Positions 26,331 to 35,095 of a stretch of 64,000 nt of DNA are shown piece after piece. The stretch is taken from positions 124,001 to 188,000 of the forward strand of contig NZ_RAPK01000009.1 of assembly GCF_003610495.1 (NCBI RefSeq), written 5' to 3'. The position numbers were made by a program, and so were the translations under genes. The notes under the pieces were generated by a model. It saw nothing but the letters and a program-made list of their open reading frames with translations. It made no database searches and was not told where the DNA came from. How positions within the stretch are numbered: the stretch's first letter is position 1; each line of letters begins with the position of its first letter. The stretch comes from Sinobaca qinghaiensis (GTDB lineage: Bacteria; Bacillota; Bacilli; Bacillales; Marinococcaceae).

Positions 26331-27820
26331 CAAAATCTATTATTATCGGTGCCGGGCTGGGCGGACTCTCCTGTGCGGTTCTGCTTGCAGCGCATGGACA
26401 CGACGTATCGGTTTATGAAAAAAACAGCACGGCCGGCGGCAAACTGCGCTCTTATAAGCTTGGAACCCACACGTTTGATTTCGGGCCGAACACTATTACG
26501 ATGCCCTGGGTGTTTAATCATGTGCTCGAGCTCGCCGGCCTGACCCCATCCGACTATTTTCAGTTTAAACGGTTATCCAAACATACACGTCATCATTTTT
26601 CAAATGGAAGCCTGCTTGATTCGGAGGACAGCGTAGAGGAATCCGCCCAGGCGATTAGTCGTTTTGCCGGGCAGAAAGATGCTGAACAGTTCAAAAAGTA
26701 CATGCAGCGGACCGCCGCCTTATATCATACAGCGTCGTCTACTTTTTTCCCGAGAACATTCCGGTCCCCCGCTGATTATTTGTCGCCCGGCTTGTTTCGT
26801 GCCCTTTTAAAAGTAAAGCCTCTGCAAACGATGCATCATTTTCATGCTGCGGCATTTGACGACCCTCGTCTGCAGCAGCTGTTTGACCGCTATGCTACCT
26901 ACATCGGATCTTCGCCCTACCAGGCTCCCGCTACATTTTCCTTAATCAGCTACCTGGAGTGGGCGGATGGAGTGTACTATACGACAGGCGGAAATACCGC
27001 TATTGCATCCGGTCTCGAAAAAGCTGCCAAAGACCTGGGTGTGCGCTTTTATAAAAATACAGAGGTGACAGAAATTATAGTGGAACAGCAGCGGGCTGCA
27101 GGTATCCGTACAAATGACGGAATCACAGCGGCTGACCATATTGTATTGAACGGTGATCTGCTTACGCAGTTCCCATCTTTAGTAGATGAAAGCTTACGTC
27201 CACGCTTTACGAACCGGAAAGCTGAACGTACAGAAGCCTCCATCTCCGCTTTTGTTATTATGGCTGGTCTGGATACAAGGCTGCCTCTGCTGAAGCATCA
27301 TCAGGTATTTTTCAGTTCCGATTACAAAAAAGAGTTTCATGAGCTGTTTACGCTTAACCGCTACGCGGGGGAACCGACAATTTATATCAGCAATTCTTCC
27401 TACACAGATCCTTCTGTTTCTCCTGAAGGAGACAATTTATTTATCCTGGTCAATGCTCCATCACTTCCGGGAGGAGAGCTGACCATTTCAGAACAGGCCG
27501 CTTATAGAGACACTATTTATGATCTCCTCGAAGAAAAGGGTCTTTTTATCCGTCCGCATCTCGTGCATGAAAAAATAGTCACTCCAGCTGACATGGCCGA
27601 TGAATATTACGCTTTTCGGGGGTCTATCTACGGTGCAGCCTCCAACAAAAGACGCGATGCTTTTTTAAGGGCGTATAACGAACCCGCTGATATTTCCAAT
27701 CTATCCTTCACAGGCGGCTCCACCCATCCCGGAGGCGGCTCGCCGATGGTCGTACTAAGCGGCAGAGAAACAGCCAGAACCATTTTAAAAAAAGACGGCA
27801 TTCTGCTTGATTATTCTTAA
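26327..27820 (+). CDS. CrtP/CrtN-family carotenoid oxidase or desaturase
   Basis: This 497-residue FAD enzyme has the dinucleotide-binding start IIIGAGLGGLSCAVLLAAHG, then YEKNSTAGGKLRS and GPNTITMPWVF, and the C-terminal FAD block FTGGSTHPGGGSPMVVLSG. Its middle (YIGSSPYQAPATFSLISY) is closer to S. aureus CrtP (diaponeurosporene oxidase) than to CrtN. It is likely to oxidise the end group of the C30 chain to an aldehyde or acid. Overlap with the glycosyltransferase stop ties it to the plus-strand operon. Exact reaction is not determined by sequence. Confidence 0.82.
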   Translation: MTKSIIIGAGLGGLSCAVLLAAHGHDVSVYEKNSTAGGKLRSYKLGTHTFDFGPNTITMPWVFNHVLELAGLTPSDYFQFKRLSKHTRHHFSNGSLLDSEDSVEESAQAISRFAGQKDAEQFKKYMQRTAALYHTASSTFFPRTFRSPADYLSPGLFRALLKVKPLQTMHHFHAAAFDDPRLQQLFDRYATYIGSSPYQAPATFSLISYLEWADGVYYTTGGNTAIASGLEKAAKDLGVRFYKNTEVTEIIVEQQRAAGIRTNDGITAADHIVLNGDLLTQFPSLVDESLRPRFTNRKAERTEASISAFVIMAGLDTRLPLLKHHQVFFSSDYKKEFHELFTLNRYAGEPTIYISNSSYTDPSVSPEGDNLFILVNAPSLPGGELTISEQAAYRDTIYDLLEEKGLFIRPHLVHEKIVTPADMADEYYAFRGSIYGAASNKRRDAFLRAYNEPADISNLSFTGGSTHPGGGSPMVVLSGRETARTILKKDGILLDYS

Positions 27821-27821
27821 A

Positions 27822-27868
27822 AATAAAAACGATCTCCAGGGCAGTCAGCCGGAGATCGTTTTTAGTAT
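27822..27868. terminator. Bidirectional terminator between converging crt genes
   Basis: AAAAACGATCTCC and GGAGATCGTTTTT form a 13-bp stem flanked by A and T runs. It ends the plus-strand CrtP-like gene and includes the crtM stop region on the other strand. Confidence 0.88.
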
Positions 27869-28684
27869 ATTTTTCTTGTCGTCATTTGAAACGACCATCC
27901 GCTGTTGAAATACGTTGTATTCGTTTTTTCGTGCCGCATGAAGAATAGCCCAGTACATGTATGCTGAAGCTTTGACAGGAAAGCGGGCATCTTCCGGATA
28001 CTCCTCTATAGAGATAAGTCCTTCTTTATACAAATCTTCTGCCCGGACAGCCACTTCTTCCCATGCCTGAATAAAAGAAGGTGTTTTTTCTTTGTTTTGC
28101 AGCTGCTCCGATGAATAATGATGCTTTTTCATAATATCTTCAGGAAAATATATGCGGTTTAAATAAAGATCCTCTCCGATGTCCCGAAGAATATTCGTTA
28201 ACTGCATAGCTGTGCCGAGTGATACGGCTCCCTGCTTTAAATGATCAAATCCCTGCGGCGATAGAATAGGGAGAAGCATCAACCCTACCGTTCCGGCTAC
28301 ATAATAACCGTATGTTTCTACTTCTTCCAGCGTTTTATACCTCGTTTTCACCAGGTCCCAGTGCTGGCCTTCCAGCATGTCCAAAAATGGGTACCTTTCC
28401 ATCGGAAACTGGGTAAAAACGTCGTTCAGCGCTGTCCATAATGAAGAACTACGATCCCAGTTCCCTTCAAAAAATTGGATAAGCTCGTCCCGGAAAATCT
28501 TCCATTCTTTTTCTTTATTTGTTCCTTCGTCTACTATGTCATCCGCCGTACGGCAGAAAGCATAGACCGCCCACACCGCCCGCCGTTTTTTCTCCGGCAG
28601 TAAATCAAATGCTTTTGCAAAAGTTTTGCTGTTTTTTAAGATAATCTGGTGGCAGTCAGAGTATGCTTTCTCCAGAGGTATCAT
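27845..28684 (-). CDS. crtM: Dehydrosqualene synthase-like enzyme (CrtM)
   Basis: CrtM joins two farnesyl diphosphates head to head to make the C30 carotene dehydrosqualene. The 279-residue protein has the first aspartate-rich motif in FCRTADDIVDEG near residue 45-55 and the second in LTNILRDIGEDLYLNRIYFP near 170, both required for Mg-diphosphate binding. C30 specificity is inferred from the accompanying CrtN-family genes. ATG 28684 is taken over a GTG one codon earlier, with AAAGGAGG seven bases before it. FPP would come from IspA in this window. Confidence 0.87.
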   Translation of the reverse strand: MIPLEKAYSDCHQIILKNSKTFAKAFDLLPEKKRRAVWAVYAFCRTADDIVDEGTNKEKEWKIFRDELIQFFEGNWDRSSSLWTALNDVFTQFPMERYPFLDMLEGQHWDLVKTRYKTLEEVETYGYYVAGTVGLMLLPILSPQGFDHLKQGAVSLGTAMQLTNILRDIGEDLYLNRIYFPEDIMKKHHYSSEQLQNKEKTPSFIQAWEEVAVRAEDLYKEGLISIEEYPEDARFPVKASAYMYWAILHAARKNEYNVFQQRMVVSNDDKKNILKTISG

Positions 28685-28719
28685 CACTGTTCCTCCTTTA
28701 GCTTTTCCAATAATTAATT

Positions 28720-30156
28720 TTATGAATGTCTCAAATGCTGGGCCAGCAGCCGGGCTCCCTGCATTACAATCGGCACGCCTCCGCCAGGATGTACGGACGC
28801 ACCTACTGCATAAATGTTGTCCGCCTTAAAGGGCTTCAGCTGGGGGCGGAATACGGCTGACTGCCCCAGGGTAGGCTGAATGCCGAAACTCCCGCCTTTA
28901 TACAAACCATCCGCTTCTGCCTGATCAGGCGTGCGGACTTTTTTCCAGACAATATGGCTGCTCAGCCCTTCATAGCCGCGGGCTTCCACTAATTCTATCA
29001 TTTTATCTGCGTATTCCTCTTTATTTTCCCAAAAGGTACTGTCTGTTCCCGAAGGAACGGGAATCAGCATGTACAGAACGCTCTGTCCGGAGGGGGCCAG
29101 GGAATCATCCATAATGGTAGGATTAAATACATAAATAGAAGGATCGTCATGGAGCTGTTTTCGTCTGAATACATCTTCCATATGTTCATCCAGATTTCCT
29201 CCCATAAAGAATTGATGAACCCCTTCTTCTTTATATATTTTATCGACTCCCAGATAAATAAGCAGGCAGCCTGATGACGCTTTATACGAAGTTTCTTTTT
29301 GTTTGCTGATCAGCTGTTTGGCTTTAGGAAAGTCACCGTTTAATACCAGCTGGTCCGCTTTCATACGGCCGGATGGCGTAAGCACCGACTCGAACTGGCG
29401 GTCTTCTGTATAGTCCACCTGCAGCACTTCTTCATTAAGCCTGATCTCCACGCCTCGTTCCCTAAGCTCTTTCTCCAGTACGGTAATTAAGCTGGCGTAC
29501 CCTCCTTCGATATACCAGACCCCGTGAAAATGCTCGCTGAAGGTGACAAGTGAATAAAGAGCGGGAGAATGGGAAGGGTGTCCTCCGATGTACAGCGTTT
29601 GAAATTGAAAGGCCTGCTGCAGCATAGGATGGCTGAAATACTGCTCTGATTGTTTTTTTACATTTTGATAAGCCTTCATTTTTACTAATGAGCTCATGTT
29701 TTCCTTTGTAAAAAACGTCCGCTTCCTGTAAAAGCTATTTTCCAGAAAAGCGGCTTTTCCTGATTCAAAGCGGCCTTTCATATCATGCATAAACTGCAGG
29801 TAATGTTCTTCTTCTCCTGGAAAGCAGCGGGTGATTTCTTCCAGCTGTTTTTGCGTGTCGCTCCATTTTGTAAAGGAGGGGCCGTTTCGAAAATGCATCG
29901 TGTACAAAGGATCGAGACGTTTCATCGGAATTTTGTCTCTATCCACCCCTGCCTCTTCCAGAATCGACAAAATGACTTCCGGCAGCAGAACTATCGTCGG
30001 GCCTTCGTCAATTTTAAACCCGGCTTCTTCTACAAATTTTATCCGGCCGCCAAGTGATGGCTTTTTCTCTAATAATAACACGTCTTCCTGATTATGGGAC
30101 AGATATAAAGCTGTTACCAGCCCCCCGATGCCTCCTCCGGCAATGATCGTTTTCAT
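28720..30156 (-). CDS. crtN: CrtN-family dehydrosqualene desaturase
   Basis: CrtN introduces the double bonds that colour the C30 chain. The 478-residue FAD protein begins TIIAGGGIGGLVTALYLS, has EKKPSLGGRIKF and DEGPTIVLLPEVI, the FQTLYIGGHPSHSPALYSL stretch seen in CrtN, and ends in YAVGASVHPGGGVPIVMQGA. Two other CrtN-family genes are present, so the exact division of labour is uncertain; this one is closest to CrtN by the FQTLYIG and SVHPG motifs. It overlaps the upstream paralogue by four bases and precedes crtM. Confidence 0.8.
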   Translation of the reverse strand: MKTIIAGGGIGGLVTALYLSHNQEDVLLLEKKPSLGGRIKFVEEAGFKIDEGPTIVLLPEVILSILEEAGVDRDKIPMKRLDPLYTMHFRNGPSFTKWSDTQKQLEEITRCFPGEEEHYLQFMHDMKGRFESGKAAFLENSFYRKRTFFTKENMSSLVKMKAYQNVKKQSEQYFSHPMLQQAFQFQTLYIGGHPSHSPALYSLVTFSEHFHGVWYIEGGYASLITVLEKELRERGVEIRLNEEVLQVDYTEDRQFESVLTPSGRMKADQLVLNGDFPKAKQLISKQKETSYKASSGCLLIYLGVDKIYKEEGVHQFFMGGNLDEHMEDVFRRKQLHDDPSIYVFNPTIMDDSLAPSGQSVLYMLIPVPSGTDSTFWENKEEYADKMIELVEARGYEGLSSHIVWKKVRTPDQAEADGLYKGGSFGIQPTLGQSAVFRPQLKPFKADNIYAVGASVHPGGGVPIVMQGARLLAQHLRHS

Positions 30157-31652
30157 TCTGCTTTTCTCCCCTGTCTTTCCCCGCGTTTAATTTCTCCGGC
30201 TGTAATACGGGCGGACTGAATAATGGTCGGCAGGCCGCTGCCTGGATGGGTGCCTCCACCGACCAGCCAGCAGTTCTCTATATCTTCGAACTTATTGTGC
30301 GGACGGAAATACATCATCTGATCAAGCGAATGAGCCAGGTTAAACGTGGCACCGTTGTAAACAAAATAACTCTCCTCCCAGTCTTTTGGGGTAGTGATCA
30401 TTTCTGTAACAATATGCTCTCTAATTCCTTTGAATGCTGTTCTTTTTTCCAGAATATCCAGCGCAAGATCACGGAAGCGTTCTTTTTCGTCTTCCCAGTT
30501 GATTCCGCTCAGGTTGTTCGGCACTGGTACAAGAATATAAAGGGCCGAGTGCCCTTCCGGAGCAAGAGATTCATCCGTTACCGATCCGTTCTGGACGTAA
30601 ATCGAGGGATCTTTGGAAAGCAGCTTGGTGCCTGTAATCTCTTCTACATTCTGCTTATAGTCATCGGCAAATACAATGGTATGATGCGGAGCGTCATACG
30701 TCGTATCGAGACCAAGATAAAGCATAAATGTCGAACAGGAATATTCCATACTGTCCAGTTTTTTCTGGTTCCATTTTTTTAAGTCCTTCTGCTCAAAAAG
30801 AGTAGAGGCCGCATGCGCGAAGTCAGCATTAATAATTACCTCATCTGCCTGCATCTCTTCTCCGGACTCCAGCTCAACTCCCGATGCCCTGCCGTTCTCC
30901 ACTATTACACGCTTCACTCCGGTCCCGGTGTGTATTGTACCACCGTCCTCGCGGATAGCCCGTGCCATCGCTTCAGAGAGCTGATTCATCCCTCCCAGCG
31001 GATGAAACACGCCGTATTCGTATTCCATATACGACAAAATACTAAAAGCACCCGGACAGTTCCACGGAGACATACCTAAGTATTTGGATTGAAATGTAAA
31101 CGTAAGCTTAAGCCTTTCATCCGTGAAATAATCGGAAAGCACGTCATACAGGGATTTGCCTAAAGCAAGCTGCGGAACAGCCTTCAATGTCCGGAGGCGG
31201 AGATAATCCCTCCACTGGCCGTGCGTATTCTGAAGAATCGGCATAAGCTTATCGAATCTTTTTTTCGTTCCTTCCATAAATGCATAATATCCTTCTTCAT
31301 CACCTGGAAACTGCTGTTTGATGCGATTATACATTTCCTGCTTATCAGTAGTCGGAAAAAACGACATGTTATTAAAGACCAGCTCATACATCGGCTCGAT
31401 TTTCTTTAATGTGACATAATCGTGAAGGTTTTTCCGGCTCTCCTGAAAAGCTTCTTCGAGAATGTGCGGCATATTAAGAAAAGTCGGTCCACGGTCAAAG
31501 ACATATCCGTCCCGTACAATTCTGGATGTCCTGCCTCCTACATAAGGCTGTTTTTCGAGAACAGTTACCTGAAATCCTTTGGATTGAAGAAGCATTCCTG
31601 CTGCAAGACCTCCGGGGCCTCCTCCTATAACAATAATGTGTTTGGCCGCCAT
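30153..31652 (-). CDS. Second minus-strand CrtN-family oxidoreductase
   Basis: This 499-residue FAD-dependent paralogue has HIIVIGGGPGGLAAGMLLQSKG, EKQPYVGGRTSR, DRGPTFLNMPHIL and LVGGGTHPGSGLPTIIQSA. Its middle reads FQSKYLGMSPWNCPGAFSILSY. Bacilli with yellow-orange C30 pigments often carry three such genes (crtN, crtNb, crtNc) for desaturation and terminal oxidation or hydration; which this is cannot be told from sequence alone. It is first in the minus-strand crt operon, with a promoter and possible operator at 31750-31784. Confidence 0.78.
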   Translation of the reverse strand: MAAKHIIVIGGGPGGLAAGMLLQSKGFQVTVLEKQPYVGGRTSRIVRDGYVFDRGPTFLNMPHILEEAFQESRKNLHDYVTLKKIEPMYELVFNNMSFFPTTDKQEMYNRIKQQFPGDEEGYYAFMEGTKKRFDKLMPILQNTHGQWRDYLRLRTLKAVPQLALGKSLYDVLSDYFTDERLKLTFTFQSKYLGMSPWNCPGAFSILSYMEYEYGVFHPLGGMNQLSEAMARAIREDGGTIHTGTGVKRVIVENGRASGVELESGEEMQADEVIINADFAHAASTLFEQKDLKKWNQKKLDSMEYSCSTFMLYLGLDTTYDAPHHTIVFADDYKQNVEEITGTKLLSKDPSIYVQNGSVTDESLAPEGHSALYILVPVPNNLSGINWEDEKERFRDLALDILEKRTAFKGIREHIVTEMITTPKDWEESYFVYNGATFNLAHSLDQMMYFRPHNKFEDIENCWLVGGGTHPGSGLPTIIQSARITAGEIKRGERQGRKAE

Positions 31653-31749
31653 AATGCGTTGCCCCTCTCTGCTTGACTATCCTGATTGATTTATGAATTT
31701 TGATGAATAGTATGATGAATGAGGCTTATGTCTTGTCCAACATTTGTAC

Positions 31750-31784
31750 AACTAAATATACCTTAGTTCCCCTTTTTTATACAA
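31750..31784 (-). promoter_or_regulatory. Promoter of the minus-strand crt operon with inverted-repeat operator
   Basis: On the minus strand TTGTAT (31779-31784) and TATATT (31755-31760) are spaced 18 bases apart, a fair sigma-A promoter. The -10 is enclosed by AACTAA-N7-TTAGTT (31750-31768), a symmetric repeat placed where a repressor could block transcription. Neither part has been tested. The start would be about 98 bases before the 30153-31652 gene. Confidence 0.5.
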
Positions 31785-31829
31785 GCAGAAACGATTGTTG
31801 GATGCCGCGTCTGTATCATATATGTATAA

Positions 31830-31868
31830 AAAGAATGTCCCTGCTGAAGGAAACAGGAACATCAGGCG
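31830..31868 (-). terminator. Terminator of the carotenoid-locus methyltransferase
   Basis: On the minus strand GATGTTCCTG pairs with CAGGGACATTC, followed by TTTTTAT. It lies just after the stop of the methyltransferase gene and upstream of the crt promoter. Confidence 0.75.
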
Positions 31869-31871
31869 TTG

Positions 31872-32861
31872 TTATTTTTTTTGAAGCTCGAGCAGGTACC
31901 AGCCGCCCTCTTTCAAAACAGGATCTACTGATACAAGCTTCAGGCCGCTTGTTCTGCCAATATCACGTATTTCCTTTTCACTTGGAAGGGGATGCAGGTT
32001 TTCATGGGCCGACATGAAGCTGTTAAAAGCGGTTGAAAATGCCTTTCCGTGTTTAGAATCATGGAGCGGCGACATAATAAGAAGCGTGCCTTTTTTTGCT
32101 AATATTCTTGCAGCATGATCAAAAACATCCTGCCGTTTCCCCGGAGAAAAATAATAAAGCAGGTTGTTCATCATAACCATGTCCTGTCGCGCCTTCATAT
32201 GCACATACTGGCCAAAATCTTCATGGTGAAGCGTAATCGGGGTGTCTTTACACCTCTGCCTGGCGGTTTCATAGAGCTCCCCGTGCATTTCAACACCTGT
32301 CAGCTGTATGTCCGGTTTCTGTTTGTGTATCCTGTATAAATAACCGGCATACCCGCAGCCGATATCAATAATCGACTTCACTTTTCTCTTTTTTATTATT
32401 CTCATAACTTTAGGAAATGCCAGCGTTTCCAATAAAGCGGAGGTTTCTGCTACTGTCTTGCCGTAATCTTTTTCAAGATAGGTTACTTTGTCATAGCCGC
32501 GCATTAAGTCTTTATAAGCAAGAAGCGTTGGGACATGCAGCTCCATCATTTCTTTTAAAATAACCCCGACAGAATCCGGGCTTTCATTTGATAAGTATTT
32601 GTAAATAGATTTCTCTGTCTGAACTTTGCCCCCTCGCTTTTTCTCCAGATGTCCCAGGGAAAGACCAACTTCAATCCATCTGGACAGCAGTATGTTGTCC
32701 AGATGATGTGCCTCCGCCACGTCTTCCGGCTTCGAGGCCTTTTTAAAGTAATCAAATAGATGCAGAGCGTGCCCGATGTGGGCATGCCACGTTTCCAGAA
32801 AAGTCTCATTTTTCTGCATCCACTTCTTTGCCTGCCATAGTCTTTTCCATTCATTGAGCAT
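31872..32861 (-). CDS. SAM-dependent methyltransferase beside the crt operon
   Basis: The 329-residue protein has a helical, winged-helix-like N-terminal region (about 1-150) and a class I methyltransferase domain with IIDIGCGYAGYL near residue 165, LTGVEMHGEL and MMNNLLYYFSPGKR. This layout recalls small-molecule O-methyltransferases. It lies upstream of the minus-strand crt operon in the same direction but has its own terminator. Some halophilic bacilli make methyl esters of C30 carotenoid acids, so carotenoid methylation is an attractive guess; nothing in the sequence proves the substrate. A GAGGTGAAG site precedes the ATG. Confidence 0.72.
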   Translation of the reverse strand: MLNEWKRLWQAKKWMQKNETFLETWHAHIGHALHLFDYFKKASKPEDVAEAHHLDNILLSRWIEVGLSLGHLEKKRGGKVQTEKSIYKYLSNESPDSVGVILKEMMELHVPTLLAYKDLMRGYDKVTYLEKDYGKTVAETSALLETLAFPKVMRIIKKRKVKSIIDIGCGYAGYLYRIHKQKPDIQLTGVEMHGELYETARQRCKDTPITLHHEDFGQYVHMKARQDMVMMNNLLYYFSPGKRQDVFDHAARILAKKGTLLIMSPLHDSKHGKAFSTAFNSFMSAHENLHPLPSEKEIRDIGRTSGLKLVSVDPVLKEGGWYLLELQKK

Positions 32862-32988
32862 GACTTCACCTCTTTACTGTTGTAGGCCCGGACCATTCAT
32901 TTGAATACAAATTGCCTCTAGTACTGAATCTTCCCTCCCCTTAAAGGGAATAAACCTGACACAGGCTTTTTCAGGAGGCACCTGATTA

Positions 32989-33019
32989 TAAAAAAGCAGC
33001 CCCGTTTTCCGGGGCTGTC
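32989..33019 (-). terminator. Terminator after the fructosamine-kinase-like gene
   Basis: CAGCCCCGGAAAACGGGGCTG followed by CTTTTTTATA on the minus strand is a strong hairpin with T tract. The rest of 32862-33097 shows no gene. Confidence 0.9.
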
Positions 33020-33097
33020 GGTATCTGCATCCTTACTTCCTGCAGAGATTTTTATCTATATACAAAAGCAGCTGTTTTCACGACAGGTTATGCCCGA

Positions 33098-33958
33098 CTA
33101 TTTATTCACTCTGGCATAGCGCTGCAGCACCTGGTCGACAGAAGCACCGTAGGTTTCACCAAAAATATTTAAATGAACAAGCAGGTAATACAGCTGATAC
33201 AACGGTCTGCGATCTTCAAACTCTTTGGACAAAGGATAGACCGATTCATAGGAAGAATAAAATGCCTCTGAGAATCCTCCAAATAGATATGTAAAGGCTA
33301 TATCGAATTCCCTGTCACCATAAAAAACGGCTGGATCCATCACGCACGGCAGCCCGCCGGGACCTCCGATCCAATTGCCGCCCCATAAATCACCATGTAC
33401 TTTTACAGGGGCACCTTTGGAAGGAACCCATTCTGAAAGCCGGCTCATAATATCGTATGCATTCCGCTCTCTTTGAAGCGTCAATCGTCCCATCGATCTA
33501 GCCAGATCAAGCTGTGGTTTCAAACGTTTTTCCCTGAAAAAAAGGAGCCAGTCCTCTTCCCAGCCGTTCACCTGAGGCAGTTCCCCGATGAAATTGTCTT
33601 CTTCGAGACCGTAAAAACTGCCGGTTTGTGAATGAAGTTCTGCAATGCCGCTGCCAAGACGTTCTTCTGCCTGCCTGCTTTTTTCACCTGAGACAAATTC
33701 CATCACAATATACTTCTTGCTCCATGTGTATACTTTTGGAACGTACAAGCCCGCCGTTCCTCTTATAAAATCCAGTCCGGCTGCTTCCTGCCTGAAAAAA
33801 TCCTGCGGTGCTTCTTCATGCCACTTTACAAAAAAATCTCCTTCAGATGTCCGTGCCCGATAAGCAGTACTGATACTTCCTCCGCTTACAGGTTCTATAC
33901 CTGTGATGGAAAGACCGCTATCTATTGTCCGGACAGCCTGTTCTATTTTTGATTTCAT
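33098..33958 (-). CDS. Fructosamine/ketosamine kinase family protein
   Basis: This family phosphorylates sugars attached to protein amines (or small amines) so that the adduct falls off, a repair of glycation. The 286-residue protein has the kinase-like fold: FFVKWHEEAP with a lysine near residue 44, the catalytic loop VHGDLWGGNWIG near 197, and DPAVFYGDREFDIAFT. It is close to the bacterial fructosamine kinase family. It overlaps the upstream low-molecular-weight phosphatase gene by four bases, so the two are co-translated. Confidence 0.85.
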   Translation of the reverse strand: MKSKIEQAVRTIDSGLSITGIEPVSGGSISTAYRARTSEGDFFVKWHEEAPQDFFRQEAAGLDFIRGTAGLYVPKVYTWSKKYIVMEFVSGEKSRQAEERLGSGIAELHSQTGSFYGLEEDNFIGELPQVNGWEEDWLLFFREKRLKPQLDLARSMGRLTLQRERNAYDIMSRLSEWVPSKGAPVKVHGDLWGGNWIGGPGGLPCVMDPAVFYGDREFDIAFTYLFGGFSEAFYSSYESVYPLSKEFEDRRPLYQLYYLLVHLNIFGETYGASVDQVLQRYARVNK

Positions 33959-34431
33959 AGACCCTCTCTCTTTCTCACCCAGTTTAGCAATGGCTTACAG
34001 CTTTGTTCTATCATATCATAGACCCCTGAGAAATCACCCGAGAAATAAGGATCAGGTACATCTGTGCCTGTTTGTATCTCCGGATGGAAGTCGAGCAGCT
34101 TATGTACTGCTTTTACAGAGTCCGGAGAAATGAGAGAACGTACCGTTTGTTCATTCTCATCATCCATCACGATAATATACGTATCTTTCGATACCTTCGT
34201 TTTATCAAACAAGGAAGCCTTGAGCTCCGAAGTATTTATCTGGTGTTCGTTTAATACTTCCAGTGTTTTTTCATGGGGCGGGCGCCCGATATGCCAGTCT
34301 CCCAGCCCGCAGGACTCGATTTTCACAGCGTTCTCCAGGTTTTCTGCAGCTGCACAGCTACGAAATACCGCTTCAGCGATTGGAGACCGGCAGATATTGC
34401 CAAGACAGACAAAAAGCACATGGGTTTTCAT
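33955..34431 (-). CDS. Low-molecular-weight protein tyrosine phosphatase
   Basis: The 158-residue protein has the signature P-loop VLFVCLGNICRSPIAEAVF at the N-terminus, with nucleophile Cys and catalytic Arg, and the general-acid motif VPDPYFSG near residue 127. Such enzymes dephosphorylate tyrosine or arginine on proteins. It begins a two-gene operon with a fructosamine-kinase-like gene; the pairing may mean that it acts in sugar-damage repair rather than signalling, but this is inference. Confidence 0.9.
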   Translation of the reverse strand: MKTHVLFVCLGNICRSPIAEAVFRSCAAAENLENAVKIESCGLGDWHIGRPPHEKTLEVLNEHQINTSELKASLFDKTKVSKDTYIIVMDDENEQTVRSLISPDSVKAVHKLLDFHPEIQTGTDVPDPYFSGDFSGVYDMIEQSCKPLLNWVRKREGL

Positions 34432-34473
34432 GAAAACCCCTCCTTGTCAGTATTTTAACACGATTTCCTTCTA

Positions 34474-34512
34474 ATATAAAAATGGCCGGCTGCTTCAATA
34501 AGCAACCGGCCT
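34474..34512 (-). terminator. Terminator of the yaaR-like gene
   Basis: GGCCGGTTGCTT pairs with AAGCAGCCGGCC on the minus strand, followed by ATTTTTATATT. The hairpin lies 50 bases after the yaaR stop and just before the phosphatase gene. Confidence 0.8.
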
Positions 34513-34564
34513 GGAAAATGTAAAGATATATGCGTATCTGTTATTTTTTGAAGGGCGCTCTGGC

Positions 34565-35023
34565 TCAGGCATAAAGATGAACTAGCAGGCCTTTAACGAT
34601 TCCAGCCTGTTCCAGTACATCAATCCGGGTTTTTTCTTTGTCAAACACTGCTTTTGACAGATCAAGCAGACTTTCTTCGAGCTCCCCCGCCGGCTTCCAG
34701 AGTTTTAAAGAGCGCCTATTGGAGAATTCATGTTCTTCCGTGAATTCAAAACCGGTTTCAACTGTTTCTTTTAAGAACTGCCTGACCAGATCCTTATACT
34801 TCTGCAGGGCACCGAGCGTGCGGTGCTCTGCCAGATATTCCCCCTGCTTTTGAAGAGCCTGTTTAACATTTTCCAGCTTTTCTGTGTGGTGGCCTCTAGC
34901 TGAGCTCTGCAGCATGTCAGAAAAGGCTTTGGCAGGTTTTGCCGATGGATCAGCGGCAGGCCTGATCCCTTCAGCTCCCCACTTTCCAGGCTTTTGCAGT
35001 CCGGTTATATCCATATCCATCAT
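34565..35023 (-). CDS. YaaR family protein (DUF327)
   Basis: This 152-residue protein resembles B. subtilis YaaR. The family pattern is visible in AFSDMLQS near residue 33, in the helical EKLENVKQALQKQGEYLAEHRTLGALQKYKDLVRQFL, and in the C-terminal DVLEQAGIVKGLLVHLYA. Its function is unknown. In B. subtilis yaaR stands in the tmk-holB region near the origin, so its place beside yqjE here is unusual; it may be a moved or second copy. Confidence 0.75.
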   Translation of the reverse strand: MMDMDITGLQKPGKWGAEGIRPAADPSAKPAKAFSDMLQSSARGHHTEKLENVKQALQKQGEYLAEHRTLGALQKYKDLVRQFLKETVETGFEFTEEHEFSNRRSLKLWKPAGELEESLLDLSKAVFDKEKTRIDVLEQAGIVKGLLVHLYA

Positions 35024-35095
35024 TCCCTTGCTCGTTGTACTTATGATATCGGCTGAATTTCTATAAAATTAACATCGGATGATTGATAGATTCCA

